64,000 nt of DNA from CAITSH01 sp945892985 (GTDB taxonomy: Bacteria; Pseudomonadota; Gammaproteobacteria; Burkholderiales; SG8-39). Shown piece after piece: positions 17,496 to 26,157 of this stretch. A model generated the notes under the pieces. It searched no databases. It saw only the letters and a list, made by a program, of their open reading frames with translations, and had not been told where the DNA came from. A program made the position numbers and the translations under genes. The stretch covers positions 1 through 64,000 of the forward strand of contig CAMDDU010000007.1 of assembly GCA_945892985.1 (NCBI GenBank), read 5' to 3'. The stretch's first letter is position 1; the number at the start of each line of letters is the position of its first letter.

Positions 17496-18462
17496 GCTTC
17501 AAACCAATTTCACCGATGAGCTTGCCCCAGCGGGCAATCTCGCGCGAAACAAACTCGCGAAACTCCACCGGCGTGCTCGGGCGCGGTGCGACCCCGGCGT
17601 TGACAAAGCGCTCGCGCAGCTCGGGGTCGTTGAGCACCTCGACAACATCGCGATTGATCTGCGCCACCAAGGCGTCGGGGGTCTTGCCCGGTGCAAAAAG
17701 GCCGTACCAGAAATCCATGTCATAGCCGGCGAGCCCGGCCGATTCCTCGACGGTGGGCACATCGGGCACCGTGGGCCAGCGCTTGCCCGTCGATATGGCC
17801 AGCCCCTGCACCTTGCCAGCACGGGCGAGCGGCAGCCCTTGCGCGATGGCCGAAAAATAAAATGCGATTCCGCCATTGGCGACATCGGTGGTCGCCTGCG
17901 GCCCGCCCTTATAGGGCACATGCACCAGGTTCGCCCCGGACATCAGTTTGAGCAGTTCACCGGCAAGATGTGAGGGTGAAGCACTGCCCACCGAACCGAA
18001 ACTCAAGCCCTGCGCCGAGCGCTTGGACAGTTCAACCAACTCCTTCACCGACTTGAGGTTCAGCGCCGGGTTGACCAGCATCAGCATCGGTGAGGAACCC
18101 ACTTGCGTGACCGGCTGAAAATCGCGCTCGGTGTCATAAGGCAGCTTGGCGTAAAGCTTGGGGTTACTGGCGTGATTGCTCAATGTCAGCAACAGCGTGT
18201 AGCCGTCGGGCGGCGCCTTGGCCACGATCTCCGAGCCGATGATAGAGGCGGCGCCGGGCCGGTTGTCGACCAGCACCTGCTGCGACCACTTTCGCGCCAG
18301 CCGGTCGGCGACAAGACGCGTGATCAGGTCGGTGCCGCTCCCGGGCGGGAAAGGCACCACCACGCGAACCGGCTTGTTCGGATACCCCTGCGCCAGCGCC
18401 TGGCTCCCGGACAGCAAAAAAAGTTCCAACAGCGCCGCAATGACCACCACATACTTGAACAT
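17488..18462 (-). CDS. Bug (TctC-type) periplasmic solute receptor
   Basis: 324 residues. Signal peptide to about 25 (ends ALAQ), then YPNKPVRVVVPFPPGSGTD, PPDGYTLLLTLSN, LVHVPYKGGPQ and a C-terminal FREFVSREIARWGKLIGE. The start at 18462 is chosen because AGGAGG lies ahead of it; an upstream in-frame ATG at 18495 lacks a signal-like N-terminus. It is coupled to the lactonase-like hydrolase downstream. Confidence 0.93.
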   Translation of the reverse strand: MFKYVVVIAALLELFLLSGSQALAQGYPNKPVRVVVPFPPGSGTDLITRLVADRLARKWSQQVLVDNRPGAASIIGSEIVAKAPPDGYTLLLTLSNHASNPKLYAKLPYDTERDFQPVTQVGSSPMLMLVNPALNLKSVKELVELSKRSAQGLSFGSVGSASPSHLAGELLKLMSGANLVHVPYKGGPQATTDVANGGIAFYFSAIAQGLPLARAGKVQGLAISTGKRWPTVPDVPTVEESAGLAGYDMDFWYGLFAPGKTPDALVAQINRDVVEVLNDPELRERFVNAGVAPRPSTPVEFREFVSREIARWGKLIGEIGLKLE

Positions 18463-19009
18463 ACCGCCTCCTGTTTTTAACGCGTAACGTCGCAAGGGAC
18501 TGCGCCCTTTTTTCGATCGTTGATTATTTTACCGGGTCAGCACAAGCGATCTTCACCGCTTTTGATCGCGCTTATTGCCCGACCCCCGCACACTAACCCA
18601 AAACGTCCTGCCAACGCGGCTTTTCAGCCTATGCCCGCACCGTACATCGCTCGGGCCACAAAACCCAATGCGCCGTTCCAGATTGGATTTCCGCTCCACG
18701 CATTCCCGAAAAGCGAACACCGCGCACAACACCGCGTATAGTCGCCTGGCGTCGGCGGACTTTACTCCCGCGCGCCATTACGTCCGCGAGCACTCGTTGG
18801 AACTGACGTCTTGCATCCATCCAGCGAACCAAGGACGTCATGCAGACAATCCAGACAGCCCTCCACCGCCTGGCGCGCGCGGTTTGCGTGCGCGCGACAC
18901 CAAACCATAAGACCGGTCCATCGGCCAAGGGCGTCAGCGCCGGCCCCAACCTGCATTACGCCTCCTGAACCAGTCTGGCGGTAAAGCGAGCGCCGGCAGC
19001 GGCCCTCTT
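18463..19009. other. intergenic stretch, nothing recognised
   Basis: About 550 bases between the divergent Bug and thermonuclease genes. Short reading frames occur on both strands, but none has a plausible start, composition or motif. It presumably holds promoters for both sides. Confidence 0.5.
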
Positions 19010-19513
19010 TTGCCTGTCGCATCAATCCTGAAACGCGCGGATACGGTGTGGCTTTGGCATGTGCGCTGCGCTGCCCTTCTATCGCTTGCCATGGCCTCCG
19101 CCGCGCACGCCGACTTCACCGGCAAGGTGGTCGCCGTGGCCGACGGCGACACCATCACCGTGATGCGCGATCTGGTCCCGGTCAAGTTGCGCCTGCTCGA
19201 GATCGACGCACCTGAAAAAAAACAGGCCTTTGGCGCGCGCTCAAAGCAATCACTTTCTGATCTTTGCTTCAACAAGACCGCGACGCTCATCGAAAAGGGC
19301 CGGGACCGCTACGGTCGCACGCTCGCGCGCGTGAGCTGCGAAGGCGTGGACGCCAACGCCGAGCAGGTGCGACGCGGCATGGCCTGGGTATACGATCGCT
19401 ATGTCACAGACCGGGCCTTGTATGCAGTGCAGACCGAGGCGCGCGATGCGGGGCGCGGCCTGTGGGCGGACCCCGCCGCAGTACCGCCCTGGCAGTGGCG
19501 ACGCGGACACTGA
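19010..19513 (+). CDS. secreted thermonuclease family (SNase-like) protein
   Basis: Up to 167 residues. A signal peptide ends at SAAHA, followed by the staphylococcal-nuclease fold: GKVVAVADGDTITV, KLRLLEIDAPE, the catalytic-type GRDRYGRTLARV and GMAWVYDRY. The catalytic Arg/Glu/Arg pattern looks present (RLLEIDAPE, KGRDRYGR). The start is uncertain: TTG 19010, or GTG 19046, which would give a more compact signal peptide. It should cleave DNA or RNA outside the cytoplasm. Confidence 0.87.
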   Translation: MPVASILKRADTVWLWHVRCAALLSLAMASAAHADFTGKVVAVADGDTITVMRDLVPVKLRLLEIDAPEKKQAFGARSKQSLSDLCFNKTATLIEKGRDRYGRTLARVSCEGVDANAEQVRRGMAWVYDRYVTDRALYAVQTEARDAGRGLWADPAAVPPWQWRRGH

Positions 19514-19541
19514 TCACGCCGGCCGCATCCCACCCGCCGAC

Positions 19542-20381
19542 TCAAGCACCCCAGGGCTTGGTGATGACCACACTGGCCGATGCGTGCAGGCCAAGCACCG
19601 CCTTGATGCCGGCAAGCAGGGTGTCACGCTCATAGGGCTTGGTGATGTAACCGTCGGCGCCGCCACTCAAGCCGCGCAGAACGTCGGCACGGCTGGCCAA
19701 CGCGGTGAGCATGATGATGCGCATGGCTTTTAACTGCGGGTGTTGCCGCACTCTGGTCAGCACATCAAAACCGTTGGCGTCGGGCAGGTTAACGTCAAGC
19801 AGCGTCACATCCGGCAAGGGCGGTTTGCGCAGCTCAGCGAGGATTTCTGCGCGATTGCCCGCCTGGCGCACCAGAAAACCCTCCATGCGCAGCAGCATTT
19901 TGAGGTTGAGCTGCAAGTCGGCGTTGTCTTCGATGATTAGCACGCTATACACCGTTTTGTTGTTCGGCAGCACGGGTGCCGCTGCCTTGCGCGCGATGCT
20001 GACGTAATAGCCGTCTATCTTGAGCGCCGCCTCACCCTTGGCCGCTTCGGCGGTAACTTCAGCATCCGGGGCGGCGGAAACCGCATCTGGCGCGGGCCCG
20101 TCGTTGAAAAAATAGCTGAAATCCATGCTCAATTCCTGCTCAATCGTCGACTGCGCGATAAAGCCCGCCCGAAGCAAGGCGGCGGCGGCGGCGCGCACCG
20201 ATTCGGGGGTGCTGCCGCCGACGCGCTGGCCCGCATCGGCGAGGCTGGTCTTGCCATCGAGCACCACCAGCAACTCCAACTCCAGCGCCGGCAGCTTGGT
20301 CCAGCCGCCGGTGAGTTCCGCGTTGCCTTCTTTGGATACCATAAAGACGTCGGTGTCACGCACAACAGTCTCAGAGTTCAT
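19542..20381 (-). CDS. response regulator with N-terminal output-like domain
   Basis: 279 residues. The C-terminal half (about 148-270) is a receiver domain: acid pair in LIIEDNAD, phospho-acceptor Asp in LLDVNLPDANG, Thr in MLTALAS, Lys in ITKPYE. The N-terminal 80 residues (ELTGGWTKLPALELELL ... VRAAAAALLRAGFI) look like a small winged-helix module. An Ala/Glu-rich linker joins them. The receiver-last order is unlike OmpR-type regulators. No histidine kinase is adjacent. Confidence 0.82.
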   Translation of the reverse strand: MNSETVVRDTDVFMVSKEGNAELTGGWTKLPALELELLVVLDGKTSLADAGQRVGGSTPESVRAAAAALLRAGFIAQSTIEQELSMDFSYFFNDGPAPDAVSAAPDAEVTAEAAKGEAALKIDGYYVSIARKAAAPVLPNNKTVYSVLIIEDNADLQLNLKMLLRMEGFLVRQAGNRAEILAELRKPPLPDVTLLDVNLPDANGFDVLTRVRQHPQLKAMRIIMLTALASRADVLRGLSGGADGYITKPYERDTLLAGIKAVLGLHASASVVITKPWGA

Positions 20382-20545
20382 GAACTTTGCCTTTGATCGA
20401 TGCGTTCACTTGAGCGAATACGACCTGCGCACAAGCTGCGCACCAAAGCACTTTAATCTAATTCTCCAATGAGCGCCGTTCATAAGGGGGCAGGTCACGA
20501 GGGTAATGCTCCCTACGATCAGGCTGACATCGAATTCAATCGCCC

Positions 20546-20860
20546 TCAGGGCTTGCGCGAATCCATCAGGATGAAGGCGATGCGGCGCGGCGCGGGGCGG
20601 TGCCGCGCTTGACCCAGGCGTGGTTGGTGGCCTGCTGCACGAACACATCGCCCGCCTTGAGGTGCACTTCGCCCTCGTCCATGAGCATGTCGATTTCCCC
20701 TGACATGATGATGGCGTAGTCGAGGCTGCGGTCGTGGGTTCGGGTGCCGTGCATCATGGGGTGACGCGGCGGCAGGCCTTTTTTTGGCATTCTGCGCCAC
20801 AGCAAATCCAGAACCGGCCAGCATGGCCGCGAACACTACCGATATAAACTTGGAATTCAT
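20546..20860 (-). pseudogene. secreted cupin, frameshifted
   Basis: The first 23 residues (MNSKFISVVFAAMLAGSGFAVAQ shortened: MNSKFISVVF ... GFAVAQ) are a signal peptide. The cupin barrel (LDYAIIMSGEIDMLMDEGE, AGDVFVQQATNHAWVKRG) is then in another frame, and the ending RRIAFILMDSRKP returns to the first frame. At least two frameshifts are needed, the second at a GCCGC duplication near 20590. A fragment of the same 3' end lies at 22742-22815, beyond the AbiE genes. Confidence 0.75.
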
Positions 20861-20947
20861 GTTGCTCCTCCATTTTTGTTTTATGAATTATTTTTCTAAT
20901 GGACTAGAGCGACAATCTTAGAACCTTTCATTCGCCTATTCTTTGGG

Positions 20948-21952
20948 TTACGCGTTAATACGCTTTTCCAGATCAGCCAGCACCTCGATTATTTTCTCGA
21001 AGTCCGGTTCATCGCCAAAAAACATGCCTTCATCGACCATGCTCTTCAGGTCGGACTTTAGCGCTGCTCGCAACGGCCCATCAGGAACCAAGCGAAGCCC
21101 GCCATTAAGACACGCCTCATAGTTGGCATACGAAGCGTAAAAAAATACATTCTTGTGTTTCACCACGCTCGCCAGCATAGCTCGATCGGCGAGTGCTTTT
21201 GGGCCAATGTTGCTTTGCACCAGCATCGCAAGATCGGACCAATGCCGGACCATGCGCTCGGCGTTGTCCTTGAGCTCTTTTCGGTTGCACTCAACGTGAA
21301 TCAGCGTGGCCTTTTCCCAGAAGGTTCGCTCTGCTGCCAGAACATCGGGATTCGCGTCTTGGAAAGCAACGGTTTCAGCAATGACGGCGAGGTACGGCTT
21401 CAGTGAATGTGCTTGGTTGGGCTCGGTAATATTTCTGCCTCCCAACTCAACCAGCACGCTACTGCGCAAATAAGCATCTGCAGACTTTATTCCGGACGGG
21501 TAATCCACCCAAAGCTTTTCACCGTCGTCGCTTAGTCGAACTGCACCCTTGCCTTTCCCGAGCTCAGTATCGAGCGCACTCTGCAAATGCGGCTTCACCA
21601 CCGTTTGAGCGTAGCTTTTCAGCAATGCCTTCAGCTCATCACCAAACCGCTTCTGGGCTCCCCTGCTGATCCCCGCGTCGAACGGATCACCCTTGAGTCC
21701 GAGATCGCGGTAATCAATCGTGATATCAATATCCTCGGAAAACCGATGTATTACATCGAACACCTTGGAAAGCGATGTCCCGCCCTTGAAGGCCATTCGG
21801 GGGCGATTCGTAATACTGAACAGGTGATGCAGCGCCCAACACACCCACACATCCTTCTCAAGAACAACAGGTGAGCGCCCCAGGCGGGCGGCGCCCGCGT
21901 TGATGATGTCAGCGCGATCCTCTACCGGCAGCGACAAGAATGTTTCAGGCAT
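20948..21952 (-). CDS. abiEii: AbiEii/AbiGii-type nucleotidyltransferase toxin
   Basis: 334 residues of the AbiEii / DUF1814 family, the toxin of type IV toxin-antitoxin and abortive-infection systems. The nucleotidyltransferase signature is MAFKGGTSLSKVF at about 54-66 followed by SEDIDITIDY. AbiEii-like enzymes modify tRNA or other targets to stop growth. It overlaps the antitoxin gene by 8 bases. The pair lies between two damaged cupin copies, suggesting acquisition as a unit. Confidence 0.88.
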   Translation of the reverse strand: MPETFLSLPVEDRADIINAGAARLGRSPVVLEKDVWVCWALHHLFSITNRPRMAFKGGTSLSKVFDVIHRFSEDIDITIDYRDLGLKGDPFDAGISRGAQKRFGDELKALLKSYAQTVVKPHLQSALDTELGKGKGAVRLSDDGEKLWVDYPSGIKSADAYLRSSVLVELGGRNITEPNQAHSLKPYLAVIAETVAFQDANPDVLAAERTFWEKATLIHVECNRKELKDNAERMVRHWSDLAMLVQSNIGPKALADRAMLASVVKHKNVFFYASYANYEACLNGGLRLVPDGPLRAALKSDLKSMVDEGMFFGDEPDFEKIIEVLADLEKRINA

Positions 21953-22547
21953 GCATTTTCTCGTAACGCCGCACGGACTCGGCCATCCAGGCCGGCATCA
22001 ATGCGCTTGCGTTTTTCAGCAACTCGTACTCGTCCGCTGGCATTCTCGATTTGATCTGTCCAATCACTTGCGGCGTGACCTGCTTTTTCCCCAGATACCA
22101 GAGCGCGGTCAGTGCCTCGCCGGCGGGGCCTGCGCCAAGCGCCATCTTGCGCGGGCTCACATGCTTGAGCGTGACCTCGAGTTGCCCTACGCGAAAGCGA
22201 CTGCTCTTTCCGGTTGTGTAATAGACAGACTTGGTCGGCACCTGCGTTGACAAGCCCAGCCGCTGCGCGGCTTCTGCTCCATTGATCTGAAGCGCTCCAC
22301 CTGATACGCGGGCAACGACCTCGGCCACCTCTTGCGCCGAAGGCGGGATTTTCCCGACAAAGCGGCTTTCCCTTGGGCGCACGAATATCCCCCGCTTCAC
22401 GCGTTCGATCTCGCCGCCACTGACCAAACGCGACAAGGCCTGATAAACGGTCGCTCGCGCACCTGTTTCAAAAAACATCGATGCGGCAAATGGTGTTCCC
22501 TGCGGGAGCGCCTGAACAAGCTCCCGGATCAGTACAGGCGTTTTCAT
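21945..22547 (-). CDS. abiEi: AbiEi-type antitoxin (DUF6088 family)
   Basis: 200 residues. The N-terminal winged helix (VLIRELVQALPQG ... TVYQALSRLVSGGEIERVKRGIF) fits the DNA-binding domain of AbiEi antitoxins; the rest matches the DUF6088 layout (QINGAEAAQRLGL, PTKSVYYTTGKS). It would repress its own promoter and neutralise the toxin encoded downstream. The 5' region 22548-22741 is AT-rich and should hold the promoter. Confidence 0.87.
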   Translation of the reverse strand: MKTPVLIRELVQALPQGTPFAASMFFETGARATVYQALSRLVSGGEIERVKRGIFVRPRESRFVGKIPPSAQEVAEVVARVSGGALQINGAEAAQRLGLSTQVPTKSVYYTTGKSSRFRVGQLEVTLKHVSPRKMALGAGPAGEALTALWYLGKKQVTPQVIGQIKSRMPADEYELLKNASALMPAWMAESVRRYEKMHA

Positions 22548-22741
22548 GACATCTCCATCTCTCTACGGACAATGCGGCCAAACCGGGATCGCAATGACAT
22601 GGGCTACGCGATCTGGTCTCGAATCAGCAATCAACCTAATGTCAGTAATTTTAACTGTTTTACATACAAATTACTAGCAAGATTTGCTACCTCGCGCAAC
22701 ACGCATAAAACACAACTAATTGTTTAATTTGATTAAATAGA
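22548..22741 (-). promoter_or_regulatory. AT-rich upstream region of the AbiE operon
   Basis: No coding sequence. The run is much richer in A and T than its flanks, as expected for a promoter/operator of an acquired toxin-antitoxin operon. No individual -35/-10 pair is called. Confidence 0.4.
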
Positions 22742-22815
22742 GTTATGACGCCCAAGCTGTACATCAGCATAAAGGCGATGGGGCGGGGCGCTGTCGCGGT
22801 TGACCCAGGTGCCCA
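22742..22815 (-). pseudogene. cupin 3'-end fragment
   Basis: The minus strand reads GTWVNRDSAP, and in a shifted frame PIAFMLM, matching HAWVKRGTAPRRIAFILM of the cupin pseudogene at 20546-20860 at both DNA and protein level (shared CCTGGGTCAA, CATCGCCTT, CTGATG). Only the last 25 codons remain. It abuts the Bug remnant that begins near 22806. Confidence 0.6.
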
Positions 22816-23054
22816 CGGCGTCCGAATCGAGCCTGCTCGGCCCCGTCGGCCTGCCCAAGCCGATACTGGACAAACTACAGGGCGCCATTGCTGCGATGTT
22901 CAGAAACCCGGACAAGCCCCTGTTCGATCAATTTACGGCGCTGGGCATCGTGCCCACGCCGCTGCATACGCCGGAGCAGTTTGGCGAATACCTGAAATCG
23001 GATTTTACGTTCTGGAAAAAGCTGGTGACGGCTACGGCGGTGAAGGTGAATTGA
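22806..23054 (+). pseudogene. Bug (TctC) receptor remnant
   Basis: Reads QVPTASES, then after a short deletion LLGPVGLPKPILDKLQGA, FRNPDKPLFDQF, GIVPTPLHTPEQFGEYL and a stop at 23054: the C-terminal third of a Bug receptor. It is closely related to the remnant at 24696-24974 in the same orientation. The two bracket the SixA-like/SodC island. Confidence 0.78.
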
Positions 23055-23249
23055 ATTCGGATGGCGGGCTTAAATCAGCGGCCACTGCGCCCGCCCGGAA
23101 AACAACGGAGCAGAAAGGAATATGACACTGACCCTATTTATGTATAAAAATCGAAGGTAGTATGCGAACACAAGGCGCGACGGGTGCGCCGCCTGGCTTT
23201 ATCATACGGTTGCGTAACTATCAATAATAAGGGCGTCGCGTGGATTCAA

Positions 23250-23837
23250 ATGAGAAAAATGATTATTAATTTGACCCATTTAATTCTATGTATTGGACTT
23301 TTATTCTTGCCAATACACCAAACGCAGGCGGCATTCGTAGACGATCTAAAAGATGGGCAACATGTTTTATTAATGAGGCATGCTGACGCTCCCGGGTACG
23401 GAGATCCGATAGGTTATGTAATAGGCCAGTGCAACACTCAACGAAACTTGGATGAGTATGGAAAAAATCAATCTAAGGCAATTGGTGCTTGGCTAAGCAA
23501 TCAAGGCATTCAAAAAGCTCAAGTTTTTAGTAGCCCGTGGTGTCGATGTTTAGAGACTGCAACTCTTATAAATAAGGGACCTGTAAAAACTGAGCCGGCA
23601 CTAGGGTCATTTTTCGATGATATGAGCCTAGAAAAGAATCAAACCAAAGAACTGGAAGCGCTCGTCAAAGATACATTGGGCAGGCAGTCAAGAACGCCTA
23701 TTATTTTTATCACACATCATGTCAATATTCAGGGGTACACCGGTAAAGCAGTCGGTGTGGGCGACATGGTTCTAGCGCGGGTGAGTAAAGATGGAAAATA
23801 TCTTTCGCACACTATTTATCCAAGCCCAAAGCCATAG
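23250..23837 (+). CDS. secreted histidine phosphatase family protein
   Basis: 195 residues. A signal peptide (about 1-25, ends TQA) is followed by the phosphoglycerate-mutase-like fold: LLMRHADAPG carries the catalytic His in the RH motif, FSSPWCRCLETA follows, and THHVNIQG supplies the second His. The ATG at 23250 is chosen over 23184 because the signal peptide starts there. Codon use is AT-rich compared with neighbours, as for the sodC gene downstream, pointing to transfer. Substrate unknown. Confidence 0.85.
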   Translation: MRKMIINLTHLILCIGLLFLPIHQTQAAFVDDLKDGQHVLLMRHADAPGYGDPIGYVIGQCNTQRNLDEYGKNQSKAIGAWLSNQGIQKAQVFSSPWCRCLETATLINKGPVKTEPALGSFFDDMSLEKNQTKELEALVKDTLGRQSRTPIIFITHHVNIQGYTGKAVGVGDMVLARVSKDGKYLSHTIYPSPKP

Positions 23838-23960
23838 GCTGGCTCCACCTGCAATGGGTAATTAGCCCTAAGAAACCTAATATGAATAAGGTTTCTATTT
23901 AAAAATATATATGTGGAAATAAATCAGATTTTAATCAATGTAAATTAAGGGAGACGCGCC

Positions 23961-24485
23961 ATGATTAAAAGTATTTTTTTCACAATACGCGTTCTTGCTG
24001 TTTTGTCATTGGTGGCTTGTCAGTCAATGGAACATGGCGCAGGAGAAAAAGCATCTGCCACCCTGGATTCACGCTCAGGATCAAATGTAAAAGGTACAGT
24101 TAATTTTGTATCGCGAGGACACGATGTGCTGGTCAATGCGAATTTTTCCGGCTTGAAGCCCAATGCCGAGCACGGCTTTCATGTGCATGAAAAAGGAGAC
24201 TGCTCTGCTCCTGATGCCACCAGTGCGGGCGGACACTTTAACCCCGATACAAAAACCCACGGTATGCCGGGAAGTGGTGTAAGTCATGCTGGAGATATGC
24301 CCAACATTAAATCTGATGCTCATGGTAATGCAGTCTATTCAGCCAGGTTAAGTGGATTTGCTATTAATAATGGTTCAAATGGAATATTAGGCAGGGCTGT
24401 TGTTGTCCATCGTGACCCCGATGATTACAAGTCTCAGCCAGCCGGTAATTCCGGCCCAAGAGTTGCGTGCGGACTTATTAAATAG
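23961..24485 (+). CDS. sodC: Cu/Zn superoxide dismutase lipoprotein
   Basis: 174 residues. A lipoprotein signal with lipobox LVAC (Cys about 20) puts it in the periplasm, membrane-anchored. The copper-site motif GFHVHEKGDCS, the zinc-loop region GGHFNPDTKTHG and the C-terminal signature GNSGPRVACGLI are complete, so it should convert superoxide to peroxide and oxygen. It is AT-rich, has AAGGGAGA before the ATG and shares an island with the phosphatase gene. Confidence 0.95.
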   Translation: MIKSIFFTIRVLAVLSLVACQSMEHGAGEKASATLDSRSGSNVKGTVNFVSRGHDVLVNANFSGLKPNAEHGFHVHEKGDCSAPDATSAGGHFNPDTKTHGMPGSGVSHAGDMPNIKSDAHGNAVYSARLSGFAINNGSNGILGRAVVVHRDPDDYKSQPAGNSGPRVACGLIK

Positions 24486-24489
24486 CATG

Positions 24490-24614
24490 CCTTCGCCCGC
24501 CGGGCGCGCAGCGCGATTGACGGCGCATTCGCTGGGTTTGACGTGCCGAGTATGGATTTTGTGAGCGACAGTCTGACCAACGGCGGGCGTATCCAGTGCA
24601 CCGCCCCTAAATGA
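24490..24614 (+). pseudogene. C-terminal coding remnant, family unknown
   Basis: One frame reads AIDGAFAGFDVPSMDFVSD and ends GGRIQCTAPK with TGA at 24612-24614. The composition looks coding, there is no start, and GC content returns to the chromosomal level here. I do not recognise the family. Confidence 0.3.
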
Positions 24615-24695
24615 GTGTCGCTTCGGTTTTTCTGCCGCCTGTCTTGTGTGATCTGAAACAGGTGGGCATTGATGATCGCAGGGGTCTTAATCCGA

Positions 24696-24974
24696 ACTGT
24701 CTCGCCGATCCGCGTCTGATCTGCCCGGCTACGAGGTCGCCATCTGGTACGGCCTGCTCGGCCCCGCCGGCCCGCCCAAGCCGGTGCCGGACAAACTACA
24801 GGGCGCGATTGCCGCGATTTTCAGAAACCCGGACAAGCCGGTACTCGATCAATTCGCAGCGCTCGGCATCGTGCCCTCGCCGCTGCACACGCCGGAGCAT
24901 TTTGGCGATTAGCTGAAATACGACTATGCCTTTTGCAAAAACTCGTCACCGATGCCGGGGTGAAACCGAACTGA
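24696..24974 (+). pseudogene. Bug (TctC) receptor remnant
   Basis: Reads TVS, then LPGYEVAIWYGLLGPAG, DKLQGAIAAIFRNPDKP, GIVPSPLHTPEHFGD, an in-frame TAG at 24910-24912, LKYDYAF, and after a one-base shift KLVTDAGVKPN with TGA at 24972-24974. Stop plus frameshift make it a pseudogene. It is the sister of the remnant at 22806-23054. Confidence 0.8.
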
Positions 24975-25062
24975 AGCCGCACACCGGCTGGAAACCAAGG
25001 CCAGGCGGTCATTTCCAGGTGATTGCCATTTTAAAATTTGATTCATGCAGGAGAAGATAAAC

Positions 25063-26040
25063 ATGAAACGTCGGGAATTTCTCGCCGCCACAGCCTTGCT
25101 TTTACCGGTTCTGTCCCGCCAGGCGCAAGCCCAGGCACAGGCCTATCCAAACAAGCCAGTGCGACTGATCGTTCCCTTCGCCCCCGGCGGCACCGTGGAT
25201 TTCATGGCACGTGCCATATCCGTTGCGCTCAGCAAGCAGCTTGGGCAAACCGTCATAGTCGAGAACAAGGGCGGCGCCGGTGGTGCCATAGGCACCATGG
25301 AAATGGTGCGCGCCACGCCAGATGGCTACACGCTGGCCATGGTGTCGCCGTCCATTACCGCGGCCAACCCGGCGATCAACCCCAAGGTGCCCTACAACCC
25401 GGTGACCGACGTAACGCCCATCATCAACGTCGCGGCTTCACCGCACATGCTTGCAATCCATCCGAGCTTTCCAGCGCGCAATTACAAGGACTTTCTTGCC
25501 GAACTCAAGCGCCACCCGGGCCGCTACTCGTATGCGTCTTCGGGCACCGGCGGCATCCTGCATTTGCAAATGGAATACTTCAAGAGCGCGACCGGCACTT
25601 TTATCGCGCACATTCCGTACCGCGGCGCCGGCCCGGCGGTGCAGGACGTGGTGGCGGGCCAGCTCGCCATCGCCTACGACGCGCCGCCCTCGCTGCTGCC
25701 TTTTGTCAAGGAAGGCCTGTTGATCCCCATCGCCATATGCGCGCCGCAACGCCTCAAGGAACTGCCCAACGTGCCGACCTTCAAGGAAGTCGGCGTCGAG
25801 GGCCTGAGCCGCATGGCGCATTACGGCATCCTGGGCCCCAAGGGCATGCCAAGGAATCTTGTCGACCAGATCAATGCCGCCACCAGAAAAGCCCTCGACG
25901 AGCCCGGCCTGCGCCCGCGCATTGAAGCTACCGGGTCGGTGGTCGTGGCGAGCACGCCCGAAGAGTTTGCCGCCGAGATCAAGGCCGACTACGAGTTGCT
26001 GAAACGCGTCGTCGCCGAGCGCAAACTCACGCTCGAATAA
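25063..26040 (+). CDS. Bug (TctC-type) solute receptor, possible Tat signal
   Basis: 325 residues. The N-terminus MKRREFLAATALLLPVL has the twin-arginine pattern RREFL and a hydrophobic stretch, so export by Tat is possible, unlike the other Bug proteins here. YPNKPVRLIVPFAPGGT, TPDGYTLAMVSPS, IAHIPYRGAGPA and VVAERKLTLE mark the family. The ATG at 25063 is preferred because GGAG precedes it. A beta-hydroxyacid dehydrogenase gene follows after 117 bases. Confidence 0.92.
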   Translation: MKRREFLAATALLLPVLSRQAQAQAQAYPNKPVRLIVPFAPGGTVDFMARAISVALSKQLGQTVIVENKGGAGGAIGTMEMVRATPDGYTLAMVSPSITAANPAINPKVPYNPVTDVTPIINVAASPHMLAIHPSFPARNYKDFLAELKRHPGRYSYASSGTGGILHLQMEYFKSATGTFIAHIPYRGAGPAVQDVVAGQLAIAYDAPPSLLPFVKEGLLIPIAICAPQRLKELPNVPTFKEVGVEGLSRMAHYGILGPKGMPRNLVDQINAATRKALDEPGLRPRIEATGSVVVASTPEEFAAEIKADYELLKRVVAERKLTLE

Positions 26041-26157
26041 ATACCAGCGGGGACCATCGCGTCACTCGGGAACAACCGCTTCCGCCGTGAGCGTGTCCAA
26101 TCGTAGCGGTCCACCGGCATCTCGATAACGCACCCCTGACGCATTTGGAGATAAGCA

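Noticed and set aside
23961..24485. sodC as a prophage cargo gene
   Set aside because: No phage structural or integrase genes are visible nearby; only the composition suggests transfer.
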